From: Arenibacter certesii DSM 19833
GTDB lineage: Bacteria; Bacteroidota; Bacteroidia; Flavobacteriales; Flavobacteriaceae
NCBI RefSeq assembly: GCF_000429545.1
Contig: NZ_AUCB01000004.1
Coordinates: forward strand, 1-64,000
Direction: 5' to 3'
DNA: 64,000 nucleotides
Shown here piece after piece: positions 45,788-55,025 of the stretch (position 1 is the stretch's first letter; every line of letters begins with the position of its first letter). The position numbers and the translations under genes were made by a program. A model generated the notes under the pieces. It ran no database searches. It worked only from the letters and a program-made list of their open reading frames with translations, and was not told where the DNA came from.

Positions 45788-47467
45788 CTACTGATTCATG
45801 GTCAGTAAGAACTCTTCGTTGTTCTTTGTTTGTCTAAACCTTTGTTCTATAAACTCCATAGCTTCAACAGGGTTCATGTCTGCCAAATACTTTCTCATGA
45901 TCCACATTCTCTGAATGGTGTTTTCATCCAATAGAAGATCGTCACGTCTTGTACTGGAAGAAGTAAGGTCAATTGCAGGGAATATTCTACGGTTAGATAT
46001 TTTTCTATCCAATTGCAATTCCATGTTACCTGTTCCTTTGAATTCTTCAAAGATAACCTCATCCATTTTAGAGCCGGTTTCGGTAAGTGCCGTTGCAATG
46101 ATCGTTAAAGATCCACCTCCTTCAATATTCCTAGCTGCTCCAAAGAATCTTTTAGGTTTATGAAGTGCGTTAGCATCAACACCTCCACTTAATACTTTTC
46201 CAGATGCGGGTTGTACAGTATTGTAAGCCCTAGCAAGTCTTGTGATAGAGTCCAATAGGATTACTACATCATGGCCACACTCTACTAAACGTTTAGCCTT
46301 TTCTAATACGATATTTGCTACGCGTACGTGTTCGGTGGCTTCCTTATCAAAGGTAGAGGCTACAACTTCGCCACGAACATTTCGCTGCATATCCGTAACT
46401 TCTTCCGGTCTTTCATCAATTAAAAGAATAATCTGGTATACCTCTGGGTGATTCGCGGCAATACCATTGGCGATATCTTTTAATAACATGGTCTTACCCG
46501 TTTTAGGCTGGGAAACAATCATTCCCCTTTGTCCTTTTCCTATTGGGGAGAACAAGTCGATTATCCTTGTGGAAATAGTACTTTGGCGTTCGGCCAAATT
46601 AAATTTCTCTTGTGGGAATAGGGGTGTTAAATGCTCAAAGGAAACTCGGTCTCTTACAATTTGAGGATCTATTCCGTTAATCTTGATCACTTTTATAAGT
46701 GGGAAGTATTTTTCTCCTTCTTTAGGAGGTCTAACATTACCCAAAACGGTGTCTCCAGTTTTTAGACCAAACAATCTGATTTGAGATTGGGATACATAAA
46801 TATCATCCGGAGAAGAAAGGTAGTTGTAATCGGATGATCTTAAGAACCCGTATCCGTCTTGCATAATATCCAAGACGCCTTCGCTTTCGATAATGCTATC
46901 GAATTCGTATTCTGGTTCTTTGTATTTATTTTTTAGGTCCTTGTCAAAGTTGCTATTGCCTTTGTCCACAGAAGGCTTCTGATGATGAGGAGCCTTTTTA
47001 TGCTGTGGTTTGTTAGGTTGGGAGCTATTTTGAGAGGAGTTATTTTTTTGATGTTCCCTTTTTGTAGGTCCACTAGTGCTTTGTGCACGTGGAGTTCTTT
47101 CTGGTCTGGGCTTTTCCTGCTTATTATCCTCGGAAGTTGATTTGGCGGAGGGTGCACTTTTCTTCTCTGCGATTTTGACTTCCTCGTTTTGCGATTTGGA
47201 TGGGGCAGGGCCTTTTCTCTCTACAGGAGTAGGTTTGTCACTTTTATCTACTCGAGCGCGTTTAGGCTTTGGAGTTTCCTTCTTTGTTTCCGCTGGGGTT
47301 GCGGCAAGCGTTTCTTGAACAATTTTTGGATTTGAAGCCTGGACATCTAAAATTTGGTAAACCAAATCTAATTTTTTTAAGGTTTTAAACTTGGCTACAT
47401 TTAGACCTTTGGCTATTTCCTGAAGCTCAGGAAGCTTTTTTGATTTTAATTCTGAAATTTCAAACAT
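45788..47467 (-). CDS. rho: Transcription termination factor Rho
   Basis: 559 residues, longer than the 419 of E. coli because of an insertion. Hexameric RNA helicase that ends transcription. N-terminal Rho_N helices (1-45); then about 60-180 a disordered, Lys/Pro/Ser/Gln-rich segment (ending [18 protein letters not shown]) typical of Bacteroidota; then the cold-shock-like RNA-binding domain ([21 protein letters not shown], 197-217); then the ATPase with Walker A PKTGKT (321-326), Walker [18 protein letters not shown]-loop and R-loop ([29 protein letters not shown]). Intact. Monocistronic, divergent from the DUF4293 gene. A small GGGC/GCCC hairpin lies in its leader near 47533-47550. Confidence 0.97.
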   Translation of the reverse strand: MFEISELKSKKLPELQEIAKGLNVAKFKTLKKLDLVYQILDVQASNPKIVQETLAATPAETKKETPKPKRARVDKSDKPTPVERKGPAPSKSQNEEVKIAEKKSAPSAKSTSEDNKQEKPRPERTPRAQSTSGPTKREHQKNNSSQNSSQPNKPQHKKAPHHQKPSVDKGNSNFDKDLKNKYKEPEYEFDSIIESEGVLDIMQDGYGFLRSSDYNYLSSPDDIYVSQSQIRLFGLKTGDTVLGNVRPPKEGEKYFPLIKVIKINGIDPQIVRDRVSFEHLTPLFPQEKFNLAERQSTISTRIIDLFSPIGKGQRGMIVSQPKTGKTMLLKDIANGIAANHPEVYQIILLIDERPEEVTDMQRNVRGEVVASTFDKEATEHVRVANIVLEKAKRLVECGHDVVILLDSITRLARAYNTVQPASGKVLSGGVDANALHKPKRFFGAARNIEGGGSLTIIATALTETGSKMDEVIFEEFKGTGNMELQLDRKISNRRIFPAIDLTSSSTRRDDLLLDENTIQRMWIMRKYLADMNPVEAMEFIEQRFRQTKNNEEFLLTMNQ

Positions 47468-47665
47468 TAAGTTTTGAATAAATTATACGTATTTCGAAAA
47501 TATGAAGTGTACTATATTATTTTGTGTAATAATGAAGGGCATGAAAGCCCCTGTTGGTAAGTGATTTGACTTATAACAAGGCGAAATTACAAATAATTTT
47601 CAATATTTAGTCGATAAATTTTAAAAAGACGCTTATTTTTGTTTTTTATTATATCATAAGAATAC

Positions 47666-48076
47666 ATGATTCAAAGAATACAAACCGTTTATTTAATCGT
47701 TGTTATCCTTCTTGGGGCTGTTTTGCCCTTTTTTGTGAATCTTTGGTCGGATGCCGCTGGGAACGAGATATTTGCTGATCATGCAGTGTTTCTTTCGCTT
47801 GCCTTTTATGGTAGCGCAGTTTTAGCGCTAATGGCGATATTAATGTATAAAAACAGAAAAAATCAATTTGTGATGAACAGATTGAATATGATACTGAATC
47901 TTTTTTTACTAGGATTTTTCGTTTATCGATCTCTAAATTTATCCGGAGAAACCTCGGTTTCTGAGAAGGGTATTGGGATGCTGATTCCTGTATTTTCTAT
48001 CGTTTTTTTAGTCCTGGCCAACAGGGCAATAAAAAAGGATGAAGATCTTGTAAAATCTGTGGATCGTTTACGTTAA
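47666..48076 (+). CDS. DUF4293 membrane protein
   Basis: 136 residues, four membrane helices. The start MIQRIQTVYLIVVILLGAVLPFF is the hallmark of DUF4293, a Bacteroidota-specific family of unknown function that is regularly divergent from rho, as here. TATTTTTG at 47634-47641 is a minus-7 element at a suitable distance. Own terminator; no role known. Confidence 0.9.
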   Translation: MIQRIQTVYLIVVILLGAVLPFFVNLWSDAAGNEIFADHAVFLSLAFYGSAVLALMAILMYKNRKNQFVMNRLNMILNLFLLGFFVYRSLNLSGETSVSEKGIGMLIPVFSIVFLVLANRAIKKDEDLVKSVDRLR

Positions 48077-48105
48077 ACCTAACATCTTAGTAGTATTAGT
48101 GCGTT

Positions 48106-48132
48106 AAACCCGGGGTTGTTCCCGGGTTTTTT
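48106..48132 (+). terminator. Terminator of the DUF4293 gene
   Basis: AAACCCGGG (48106-48114) pairs perfectly with CCCGGGTTT (48121-48129) around GTTGTT, followed by T. Confidence 0.92.
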
Positions 48133-48134
48133 AT

Positions 48135-48635
48135 TTATGCTCCTCTTTTTCCTAGTTCAATTATTTCTAGGTCTTTTATTTCTTCCTTATCTATGATAAA
48201 ACGTAGCATGGTGCGTATTTGATGAAAACCTTGGGTGCCACATGCACCCGGATTCATGTGTAGTAGGTTTAGCTTTTTATCCCACATGACCTTTAAAATA
48301 TGTGAATGCCCAGATATGAATAGTTTTGGGGGATTTCTTTTTATCTCTTCCCGTATTCTTGGACTATATTTATTGGGGTAACCTCCAATATGGGTAATCC
48401 ATACATCTACTCCCTCGCATTTAAATCTATTGTCTAAAGGGAATTCTAGTTGAATTCGTTTTTCGTCTATATTGCCATACACACCCTTCAACGGTTTTAT
48501 TTTCTGAATGGTATCGGTGACATCCAAGCTTCCTATATCACCCGCATGCCAGACTTCGTCAGCCTGCTTTACATATTTCATGATTTTGTCATCAATATGT
48601 CCGTGGGTGTCGCTCAGTAATAGTATTTTTGTCAT
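48135..48635 (-). CDS. YfcE/MJ0936-type metallophosphoesterase
   Basis: 166 residues, a minimal calcineurin-fold phosphodiesterase. All metal ligands are present: D9-x-H11 in LLSDTHGH, D33 in HAGDI, N55 in YGNID, H82 in THIGG, and GHSH with H110 and H112. Relatives hydrolyse small phosphodiesters in vitro; natural substrate unknown. Monocistronic; convergent with the DUF4293 gene and divergent from truA. Confidence 0.93.
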   Translation of the reverse strand: MTKILLLSDTHGHIDDKIMKYVKQADEVWHAGDIGSLDVTDTIQKIKPLKGVYGNIDEKRIQLEFPLDNRFKCEGVDVWITHIGGYPNKYSPRIREEIKRNPPKLFISGHSHILKVMWDKKLNLLHMNPGACGTQGFHQIRTMLRFIIDKEEIKDLEIIELGKRGA

Positions 48636-48807
48636 TTTTTATTTTTAATACGATTGGAATTCCTCTATAAAAATTAAATCCTCTTTATTCTAAGGGCAGC
48701 CAAATAGGGAATGGTGATGGATGGTTAGAGGAATTACGTCCTTATGTAATTTGCCCTTTTATGGGTACTCTATTGGATCTTTTTTATTTTATCTAATCCA
48801 GAACAAG

Positions 48808-48815
48808 TATCTTTG
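48808..48815 (+). promoter_or_regulatory. Minus-7 element of truA
   Basis: TATCTTTG matches TAnnTTTG; a transcript would start near 48822, about 19 bp before the TTG start of truA. No clear minus-33 TTG at the right distance. Confidence 0.45.
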
Positions 48816-48840
48816 CAAACCACAAAACTAAATCATTCTG

Positions 48841-49593
48841 TTGAGATATTTCATCCAATTTTCATATCACGGCAAAAGGTATCATGGTTCACAAATTCAG
48901 CCTAATGCCATTACGGTACAGGCGGTTTTACAAAATGCCCTAACCTTAATTTTGAAAGAACCCATACAGATTACGGCCGCTGGTAGAACAGATGCAGGAG
49001 TACACGCTAGAGTGATGTTTGCTCATTTCGATTATAGTTCAGTGGTGGAAAGTGGTGCGTTGTGCTATAGGTTGAACGCATTTCTGCCAGCTGATTTGGC
49101 GGTGCAGCATATTTTTCCTGTTACTGATGAAGCACATGCGCGTTTTGATGCTGAAGAACGAACCTATGAATATTGGGTAACGGGCAAGAAAGACCCATTT
49201 TTAGATGATGCAGCCTATTATGTGAAATATCCGTTAAATATTGCCCAAATGAATGAGGCTGCTATTATTTTAGTAGGGCAGCGGGATTTTGAATGCTTTT
49301 CCAAATCCAATACCGATGTAAAAACCTATAGGTGCGATCTGCGCAGCGCAATTTGGGTAAAGGATGATGAGAAATTAGTTTTTACCATTACGGCAGACCG
49401 ATTTTTGCGAAATATGGTTCGTGCCATTGTAGGAACTTTGATTAATGTTGGGACAGGGAAAACCACATTGTCCGAAATACCCGCTATCTTAGATAGTAAG
49501 GACAGAAGTAAAGCAGGGGCATCCGTCCCTGCAAAAGGATTATATTTGACAGGAATAAAATATCCAGATAATATTATGAAAAGCCATGGATAA
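48841..49593 (+). CDS. truA: tRNA pseudouridine(38-40) synthase TruA, TTG start
   Basis: 250 residues. It makes pseudouridines 38-40 in the anticodon arm. The chain begins MRYFIQFSYHGKRYHGSQIQPNAITVQ, exactly the family start, with TTG as initiator; an in-frame TAA at 48829 rules out any upstream ATG. The catalytic aspartate is D51 in AAGRTDAGVHA. The following motifs FDAEERTYEYW, DFECFSK and RFLRNMVRAIVGTL are intact. Its last 8 bases overlap the next gene (ATGGATAA), so the ABC exporter is translationally coupled. Confidence 0.95.
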   Translation: MRYFIQFSYHGKRYHGSQIQPNAITVQAVLQNALTLILKEPIQITAAGRTDAGVHARVMFAHFDYSSVVESGALCYRLNAFLPADLAVQHIFPVTDEAHARFDAEERTYEYWVTGKKDPFLDDAAYYVKYPLNIAQMNEAAIILVGQRDFECFSKSNTDVKTYRCDLRSAIWVKDDEKLVFTITADRFLRNMVRAIVGTLINVGTGKTTLSEIPAILDSKDRSKAGASVPAKGLYLTGIKYPDNIMKSHG

Positions 49594-51352
49594 AGATATT
49601 GGTACTGCATTCGATTTTAGATTATTTAAGCGTCTGTTAAGGCATGTAAGGCCCTATATGCCTACTTTCTATGGTGTTGCCTTAGCTGCTATTTTATTGT
49701 CGGCATTTGCGGTATTGTCCCCCATTCTACTGGGAGAAATTGTAGATAATGCCATTACCACTAAGAATAGTTCCATGTTGCTGAAGCTCATCTTAGCCAT
49801 GCTAGGTGTTTTACTGGGGGAGGTGATATGTCAGCTCTTATTTAATTATTATGCCAATTGGTTGGGCGAGTCGGTAATTAAAGATATCCGTGTTAGACTG
49901 TTTCAGCATTTGATGAGTTTTAAAATGAAATATTATGACAATTCCTCTATTGGATTATTGGTGACCAGAGCCGTTACCGACATGCAAAGGATAGGGGAGA
50001 TATTCAGTGAGGGGTTTTTCGTAATCGTTTCCGATCTATTGAAAATGGTGGTAGTAGCTTCTGTAATGGTTTATACCAATTGGAAATTAGCCTTGATTGT
50101 ATTTGCCATTTTGCCGTTACTTCTTTATGCTACTAGATTATTCCAAAAAGCCATGAAAGTTGCCTTTATCGAAGTAAGGGCACAGGTGTCTAATTTAAAT
50201 TCCTTTGTGCAAGAACGTATTACGGGAATGAAAATAGTTCAGCTTTTTACGCGCGAGGAAATAGAAAAAGAGAAATTTAGGGAAATTAATGAGAAGCATA
50301 AAAATGCATGGTTAAAAACAGTATGGTACAATTCTATTTTTTTTCCAATTGCAGAGATAGTGTCTTCTATTACTGTAGGATTAATTGTATGGTATGGCGG
50401 ACTACAGAACGTAGCGAACATTAATGAAGAGGAGTATGGTACCATTTTCATGTTCATCTTACTCTCCAGTATGCTTTTTCGTCCCCTTAGGCAAATTGCA
50501 GACAAGTTCAATACCCTGCAAATGGGGATGGTGGCTGCTAATAGAGTATTTAAAATTTTGGACACCAATAGCCATATTGAAGATATTGGTACGACAGAAA
50601 AAGAAAATATTAAAGGAGATATTGAATTCTCTGATGTTCGTTTTGGATATTTGGAAGACGAAGAGGTGTTGCACGGTATCTCATTTCATGTTAACGCCGG
50701 TGAGACTGTAGCGATTGTTGGGGCAACGGGTGCCGGAAAATCTACTATTGTTAACTTGTTGAATCGGTTTTATGAAATTAATTCTGGAAGTATAAAAGTT
50801 GATGGGATTGATATTAAGGATTATAAGTTAAGTTCCCTACGTTCTAAAATAGCCGTGGTTCTGCAGGATGTATTTCTTTTTGCCGATACTATTGCGAATA
50901 ATATTTCCTTAAAGAATGATGATATTACGGAAGTTAATTTAGAACAAGCCGCCAAACAAATTGGTGTGCATAATTTTATTATGAGTCTCCCAGGAGGATA
51001 TAACTTTAATATTAAGGAGCGTGGAGGTATGCTCTCTAGTGGGCAACGGCAACTTATTGCCTTTTTAAGGGCTTATGTAAGTAATCCCAGTATTTTGATA
51101 TTGGATGAAGCAACCTCTTCGGTAGATACCTATTCGGAACAGCTGATACAGCTAGCAACGGAAAAAATTACGGAAGGCAGGACTTCAATTATTATAGCCC
51201 ATAGGTTGGCAACCATTAAGAAGGCCGATAAGATACTGGTAATGGACGATGGAAGGATTGTAGAGATGGGTACCCACAAAGAGCTGTTAAAGCAAAAAGG
51301 GTACTATCAAAACTTATACGAAGCCCAGTTTTTGACCGAGGAGGTATTATAA
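49586..51352 (+). CDS. ABC exporter, fused membrane and ATPase domains (MsbA-like)
   Basis: 588 residues, a half-transporter that would work as a homodimer. Six membrane helices in about 25-310, with coupling helices, then the nucleotide-binding domain: Walker A GATGAGKST (379-387), Q-loop AVVLQDVFLF, signature LSSGQRQLI, Walker B LILDEATSSVD, H-loop IIAHRL. The family includes lipid A and multidrug exporters; the cargo cannot be told. It overlaps truA by 8 bp, an arrangement conserved in flavobacteria. 73 bp further on the next gene is convergent; only a weak hairpin (GTAG/CTAC near 51388-51409) separates them. Confidence 0.93.
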   Translation: MDKDIGTAFDFRLFKRLLRHVRPYMPTFYGVALAAILLSAFAVLSPILLGEIVDNAITTKNSSMLLKLILAMLGVLLGEVICQLLFNYYANWLGESVIKDIRVRLFQHLMSFKMKYYDNSSIGLLVTRAVTDMQRIGEIFSEGFFVIVSDLLKMVVVASVMVYTNWKLALIVFAILPLLLYATRLFQKAMKVAFIEVRAQVSNLNSFVQERITGMKIVQLFTREEIEKEKFREINEKHKNAWLKTVWYNSIFFPIAEIVSSITVGLIVWYGGLQNVANINEEEYGTIFMFILLSSMLFRPLRQIADKFNTLQMGMVAANRVFKILDTNSHIEDIGTTEKENIKGDIEFSDVRFGYLEDEEVLHGISFHVNAGETVAIVGATGAGKSTIVNLLNRFYEINSGSIKVDGIDIKDYKLSSLRSKIAVVLQDVFLFADTIANNISLKNDDITEVNLEQAAKQIGVHNFIMSLPGGYNFNIKERGGMLSSGQRQLIAFLRAYVSNPSILILDEATSSVDTYSEQLIQLATEKITEGRTSIIIAHRLATIKKADKILVMDDGRIVEMGTHKELLKQKGYYQNLYEAQFLTEEVL

Positions 51353-51424
51353 GTAGATTCTAATTTTGTTTATAGGGATAGGTTGTAGGGCCTAAAAATA
51401 AGGTCTACTGATGCAAAATGGGTA

Positions 51425-52258
51425 TTATAAAAGATCTTCCTTTATTATACTGGCCAATTCGTCTAGGTTGTTAAATAGAATGAACTCCCCGTTTTTTATA
51501 TAAGATACCAATCCTGTTTCCTCACTAACAACCAGTGCTAAGGAGTCGGTTTTCTCGGTTATGCCTACTGCTGCTCTATGCCTTAGGCCAAATCGCAATG
51601 GAATGGTACGTTCATTGGACACGGGAAGGATAGCCCGGGTAGCCACAATGTAATTATCCTGTATTACAGTAGCGCCATCGTGTAAAGGGCTGTTCTTAAA
51701 AAAAATGCTTTCAATTATTGGTTGGGTGATTTCAATGTTCATTTTATCCCCGGTAGACTTAACGAAATCTAAAGAATTATTTCTTTCTATTACCAAGAGG
51801 GCACCAGTTTTAGTGCTGCTCATTTTTTCACAAGCGCTTATAATGGCGTCTACATTTGTTCCAATGGTAAGACCGTCTTCTCGCATAAAACTAAAGCGTT
51901 TAAAAAAATTGCGTTTAGAAGCAAGATTGGTAGATCCCACCATCAACAGGAATTTTCTAATTTCTTGTTGGAAAACAATAATAAGGGCAATAAGTCCTAC
52001 CTGCATAAAACCTCCTACCATACTACTGATCATAGTCATTCCCAATACGTCGGTTAATTTCCAAAACGCCCAGACAATTACAATACCTATAAAAATATTG
52101 ATGGCTACCGTTCTGCGTACCAACTTATAGACATAATACAGTAATATGGCCACCAAAAAGATGTCTATTATATCGGTAATGTTAAAATCTAAGAAGTTTA
52201 GAAAATCCAATTCAAGGGGTTTTGTAAAAAGTAAAAATAGGAAATAAGGGAGAACCAT
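51425..52258 (-). CDS. cdaA: Diadenylate cyclase CdaA
   Basis: 277 residues. It makes the second messenger c-di-AMP from two ATP. Three membrane helices in about 28-98, then the DisA_N domain with the two hallmarks: DGA at 194-196 (SPLHDGATVI) and RHR at 226-228 (LRHRAAVGITE). Both are intact, so an active cyclase is expected. No CdaR partner or glmM follows, unlike in Firmicutes; in this phylum the gene is normally coupled with folP, as here (75 bp downstream of it, same direction). Controls are probably linked to cell-wall and potassium balance, by analogy. Confidence 0.95.
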   Translation of the reverse strand: MVLPYFLFLLFTKPLELDFLNFLDFNITDIIDIFLVAILLYYVYKLVRRTVAINIFIGIVIVWAFWKLTDVLGMTMISSMVGGFMQVGLIALIIVFQQEIRKFLLMVGSTNLASKRNFFKRFSFMREDGLTIGTNVDAIISACEKMSSTKTGALLVIERNNSLDFVKSTGDKMNIEITQPIIESIFFKNSPLHDGATVIQDNYIVATRAILPVSNERTIPLRFGLRHRAAVGITEKTDSLALVVSEETGLVSYIKNGEFILFNNLDELASIIKEDLL

Positions 52259-52333
52259 AAATTAAATACGTGAAAAATGTTATTATCTTCCTATGCTTTG
52301 TCTACTAAGTTAATAGTAGTGGCTAAAGGACGG

Positions 52334-53167
52334 TTAATCTCTCTTCGTATTTATAGCATTATAAATAGAAATACATTCCATGGCTTCTTTTACATCATGC
52401 ACTCTTAGTATATTGGTTTGCTTGGTAAGCGCATACATATTTAGAGCGGTACTTCCGTTTAAGGCTTCTGCAGGGGTATTGTTTAGGAGTTTATGGATCA
52501 TAGACTTCCTGCTGATCCCTGTTAATAAGGGTAAATTTAATTGTTGAAACAATTCCATCTTATGCATAATTTCGTAATTCTGTTCCAATGTTTTGGCAAA
52601 ACCAAATCCGGGGTCAATTATAATATCATTTATTCCAGCTTGCCTCGCTAAAAGAATTTTCTCGGAAAAATAATACATAATTTCACCAAGGAGGTCTTGG
52701 TAATCTGTTTGCTTTGCCATATTCTTTGGATTACCTCTAGTATGCATCATAATATAGGGTACTTGATGATCTGCGACCGATGCCATCATTTTTGAATCCA
52801 GAGTACCTGCCGAAATATCGTTTATTAGAGCAGCTCCCTCATTAAGGCATTCATGGGCTACATCGCTTCTGAAGGTGTCTATAGATAAGAAAATATCGGG
52901 AAAGGTTGCTACAAGGAGCTTTACAACGGGAACGATTCGTTGGCACTCCTCGTCTACACTGATATGTAAAGCCCCAGGCCTGCTGCTGTAAGCGCCCAGA
53001 TCTATAAAAGTAGCGCCATCGTTCAACATTTTTTCTACTTGTGCCTTAATTTGATCTTCATTCTTGTATTGTCCCCCGTCATAAAATGAATCGGGAGTAA
53101 TATTAAGGATTCCCATCACTTTGGGAGTGCTGAGATCAACTAAATTTCCTTTACAATTAATTGTCAT
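52334..53167 (-). CDS. folP: Dihydropteroate synthase
   Basis: 277 residues. It joins p-aminobenzoate to the pterin in folate synthesis; target of sulfonamides. TIM barrel with VMGILNITPDSFYDGGQY (pterin/phosphate loop), INDISAGTLD, IIDPGFGFAKTLEQNYEIM, and the C-terminal RVHDVKEAMECI. All signature loops are present, with no insertion suggesting resistance. Starts the folP-cdaA unit; divergent from the DUF1599 gene 108 bp away. Confidence 0.96.
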   Translation of the reverse strand: MTINCKGNLVDLSTPKVMGILNITPDSFYDGGQYKNEDQIKAQVEKMLNDGATFIDLGAYSSRPGALHISVDEECQRIVPVVKLLVATFPDIFLSIDTFRSDVAHECLNEGAALINDISAGTLDSKMMASVADHQVPYIMMHTRGNPKNMAKQTDYQDLLGEIMYYFSEKILLARQAGINDIIIDPGFGFAKTLEQNYEIMHKMELFQQLNLPLLTGISRKSMIHKLLNNTPAEALNGSTALNMYALTKQTNILRVHDVKEAMECISIYNAINTKRD

Positions 53168-53275
53168 TCTTTTAATAAGATAAAAGGGCCAAAAACTTTG
53201 GGAAGTTAACTAAAAACCGCGATTTTTGATTTCCTAAATAATTTAGCCGAAATTTACACAAATTAGATTAAATAC

Positions 53276-53827
53276 ATGCGTAAAACCTCCGAGCAATACG
53301 ATACCGTAGTGGAAATATGTAGGGGACTATTCCAGAAGAAGATGCACGATTACGGGAGTGCATGGCGTATTTTGCGTTTGCCTTCCCTAACTGATCAGAT
53401 TTATATTAAAGCACAACGCATTAGAAGCTTGCAAGAGAACGAGGTGCGTAAGGTGGATGAAGATGAGCAATCGGAATTTATTGGGATAATAAATTATGCT
53501 GTCATGGCCTTGGTTCAATTGCAAAAAGGAGTGGTAGATCAACCAGATCTTTCTACTTCCGAAGCTGTGGCCCTTTATGATGAGCATATATCCGTAGCCA
53601 AAACATTGATGGAGAATAAGAATCACGATTATGGTGAGGCTTGGCGCGATATGAGGGTGAGTTCCCTAACGGATCTAATTTTACAAAAATTACTTAGGGT
53701 AAAACAAATAGAGGACAATAAAGGAAAAACACTAGTGAGTGAAGGTATTGGTGCTAATTACCAAGATATAATCAATTACGCCGTGTTTGCTATGATACAC
53801 CTTGGATCCCAAGATTACTATAATTAG
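53276..53827 (+). CDS. DUF1599 protein, two internal repeats
   Basis: 183 residues made of two similar halves. Half 1 has KKMHDYGSAWRILRLPSLTDQIYIKAQRIRSLQE, half 2 NKNHDYGEAWRDMRVSSLTDLILQKLLRVKQIED; each is followed by a helix ending NYAV. The shared H-D-Y-G-x-A-W motif is the DUF1599 signature. Function is not known to me; the acidic/His motif and helical build resemble all-alpha nucleotide pyrophosphatases, which is speculation. First of three rightward genes (with BT_3928-like and tpiA). Confidence 0.9.
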   Translation: MRKTSEQYDTVVEICRGLFQKKMHDYGSAWRILRLPSLTDQIYIKAQRIRSLQENEVRKVDEDEQSEFIGIINYAVMALVQLQKGVVDQPDLSTSEAVALYDEHISVAKTLMENKNHDYGEAWRDMRVSSLTDLILQKLLRVKQIEDNKGKTLVSEGIGANYQDIINYAVFAMIHLGSQDYYN

Positions 53828-53849
53828 GAAAAGCAGTTTATAATTTTAT

Positions 53850-54947
53850 ATGAAATACTTAGTAGGATTTAGTCGCGCTGTTGTAGGGTTGTTGTTTATC
53901 ATAAGCGGATTTATAAAACTGAACGACCCAGTTGGATTTTCCTTTAAATTGGAGGAATATTTTAGTTCTGGAGTGTTAGACCTTCCTATGTTAGAACCTA
54001 TAGCATTGGAAATTTCCATTGCAGTGGTAATCCTGGAAGTCTTGCTGGGAGTTATGCTTCTAGTAGGATTCCGCATTAAATTTACGATATGGAGCCTATT
54101 GGCCATGATAGTGTTTTTCACCTTCCTTACATTTTATTCGGCCTATTTTAATAAGGTGACGGATTGTGGTTGTTTTGGTGATGCTGTAAAACTTACCCCA
54201 TGGGAATCTTTTACCAAAGACGTTATTTTATTGGTGCTTATCATTATTATGATTGTAGGGATCAAGACTATTAAGCCCATCTTAGATAATGGAGCTAAAA
54301 GATTTATTGTAGGACTTACATTATTAGCTTCTGCAATTTTCGCCTATTACGTGCTAAACCATTTACCGGCAATAGACTTTAGACCCTATAAAATTGGCGC
54401 CAATATAGAAGAGGGGATGAATATTCCCGAAGGCGCACCAATGCCAATTTTTGATTATGCGTGGAAGTTTAATGTAAATGGGGAAGAAGAAGTAATAGTG
54501 ACCCAAGGCGACTATCCTAGTGTGGATGGCCAGTTTATTGGAGTGGAAACCACGGAAGTACAAAAGGGCTACGAACCTCCAATTCATGATTTCACTATTG
54601 AGCAAGAGGGAGAAGATTTTGCCTCTTCCTTGCTGCAAGAACCCAAATTGGTGATGATCATAGCATATGATCTTAGAAAAAGTAACCTCAATGTGTTTGG
54701 GGATATTAAAACTCTCTCAGAAAGAGCCGTTAAAAATGGCTATAAAGTTATTGGAATGTCAGCCTCAGGACCAGAATATACAGAGGGTATTAAAAAGGAT
54801 TATCGATTGGGATTCGATTTTTATTTCACCGATGAAACTACGCTGAAAACTATAGTGAGGTCTAACCCTGGCATCGTAGTCTTGGAAAAAGGTACTATTA
54901 CGGAGAAGGCACATTATAAAGATATGAAGAAGCTTAAGCTGGAGTAG
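53850..54947 (+). CDS. BT_3928-family membrane protein, DoxX-like plus thioredoxin-like
   Basis: 365 residues. The N-terminal half has four membrane helices (about 5-25, 47-68, 75-95, 115-135) of the DoxX/MauE kind (FSRAVVGLLFIISGFIKLNDPVGFSFKLEEYF), with the pair DCGCFGD between helices 3 and 4 as in MauE proteins. A further helix at about 145-165 is followed by an exported domain (about 170-365) whose end (KLVMIIAYDLRKSN...YKVIGMSASGP...YFTDETTLKTIVRSNPGIVVLEKGTI) looks like a thioredoxin fold without a CxxC. Quinone- or redox-linked envelope role is possible. 22 bp after the DUF1599 gene, an order conserved in Bacteroidota. Confidence 0.88.
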   Translation: MKYLVGFSRAVVGLLFIISGFIKLNDPVGFSFKLEEYFSSGVLDLPMLEPIALEISIAVVILEVLLGVMLLVGFRIKFTIWSLLAMIVFFTFLTFYSAYFNKVTDCGCFGDAVKLTPWESFTKDVILLVLIIIMIVGIKTIKPILDNGAKRFIVGLTLLASAIFAYYVLNHLPAIDFRPYKIGANIEEGMNIPEGAPMPIFDYAWKFNVNGEEEVIVTQGDYPSVDGQFIGVETTEVQKGYEPPIHDFTIEQEGEDFASSLLQEPKLVMIIAYDLRKSNLNVFGDIKTLSERAVKNGYKVIGMSASGPEYTEGIKKDYRLGFDFYFTDETTLKTIVRSNPGIVVLEKGTITEKAHYKDMKKLKLE

Positions 54948-55025
54948 TTAACAATAAATGTCCGGATTAACGGGCATCTATTGTTACCTACATAAAACAT
55001 AGAACAAGAACATAATTAGAAAAAT

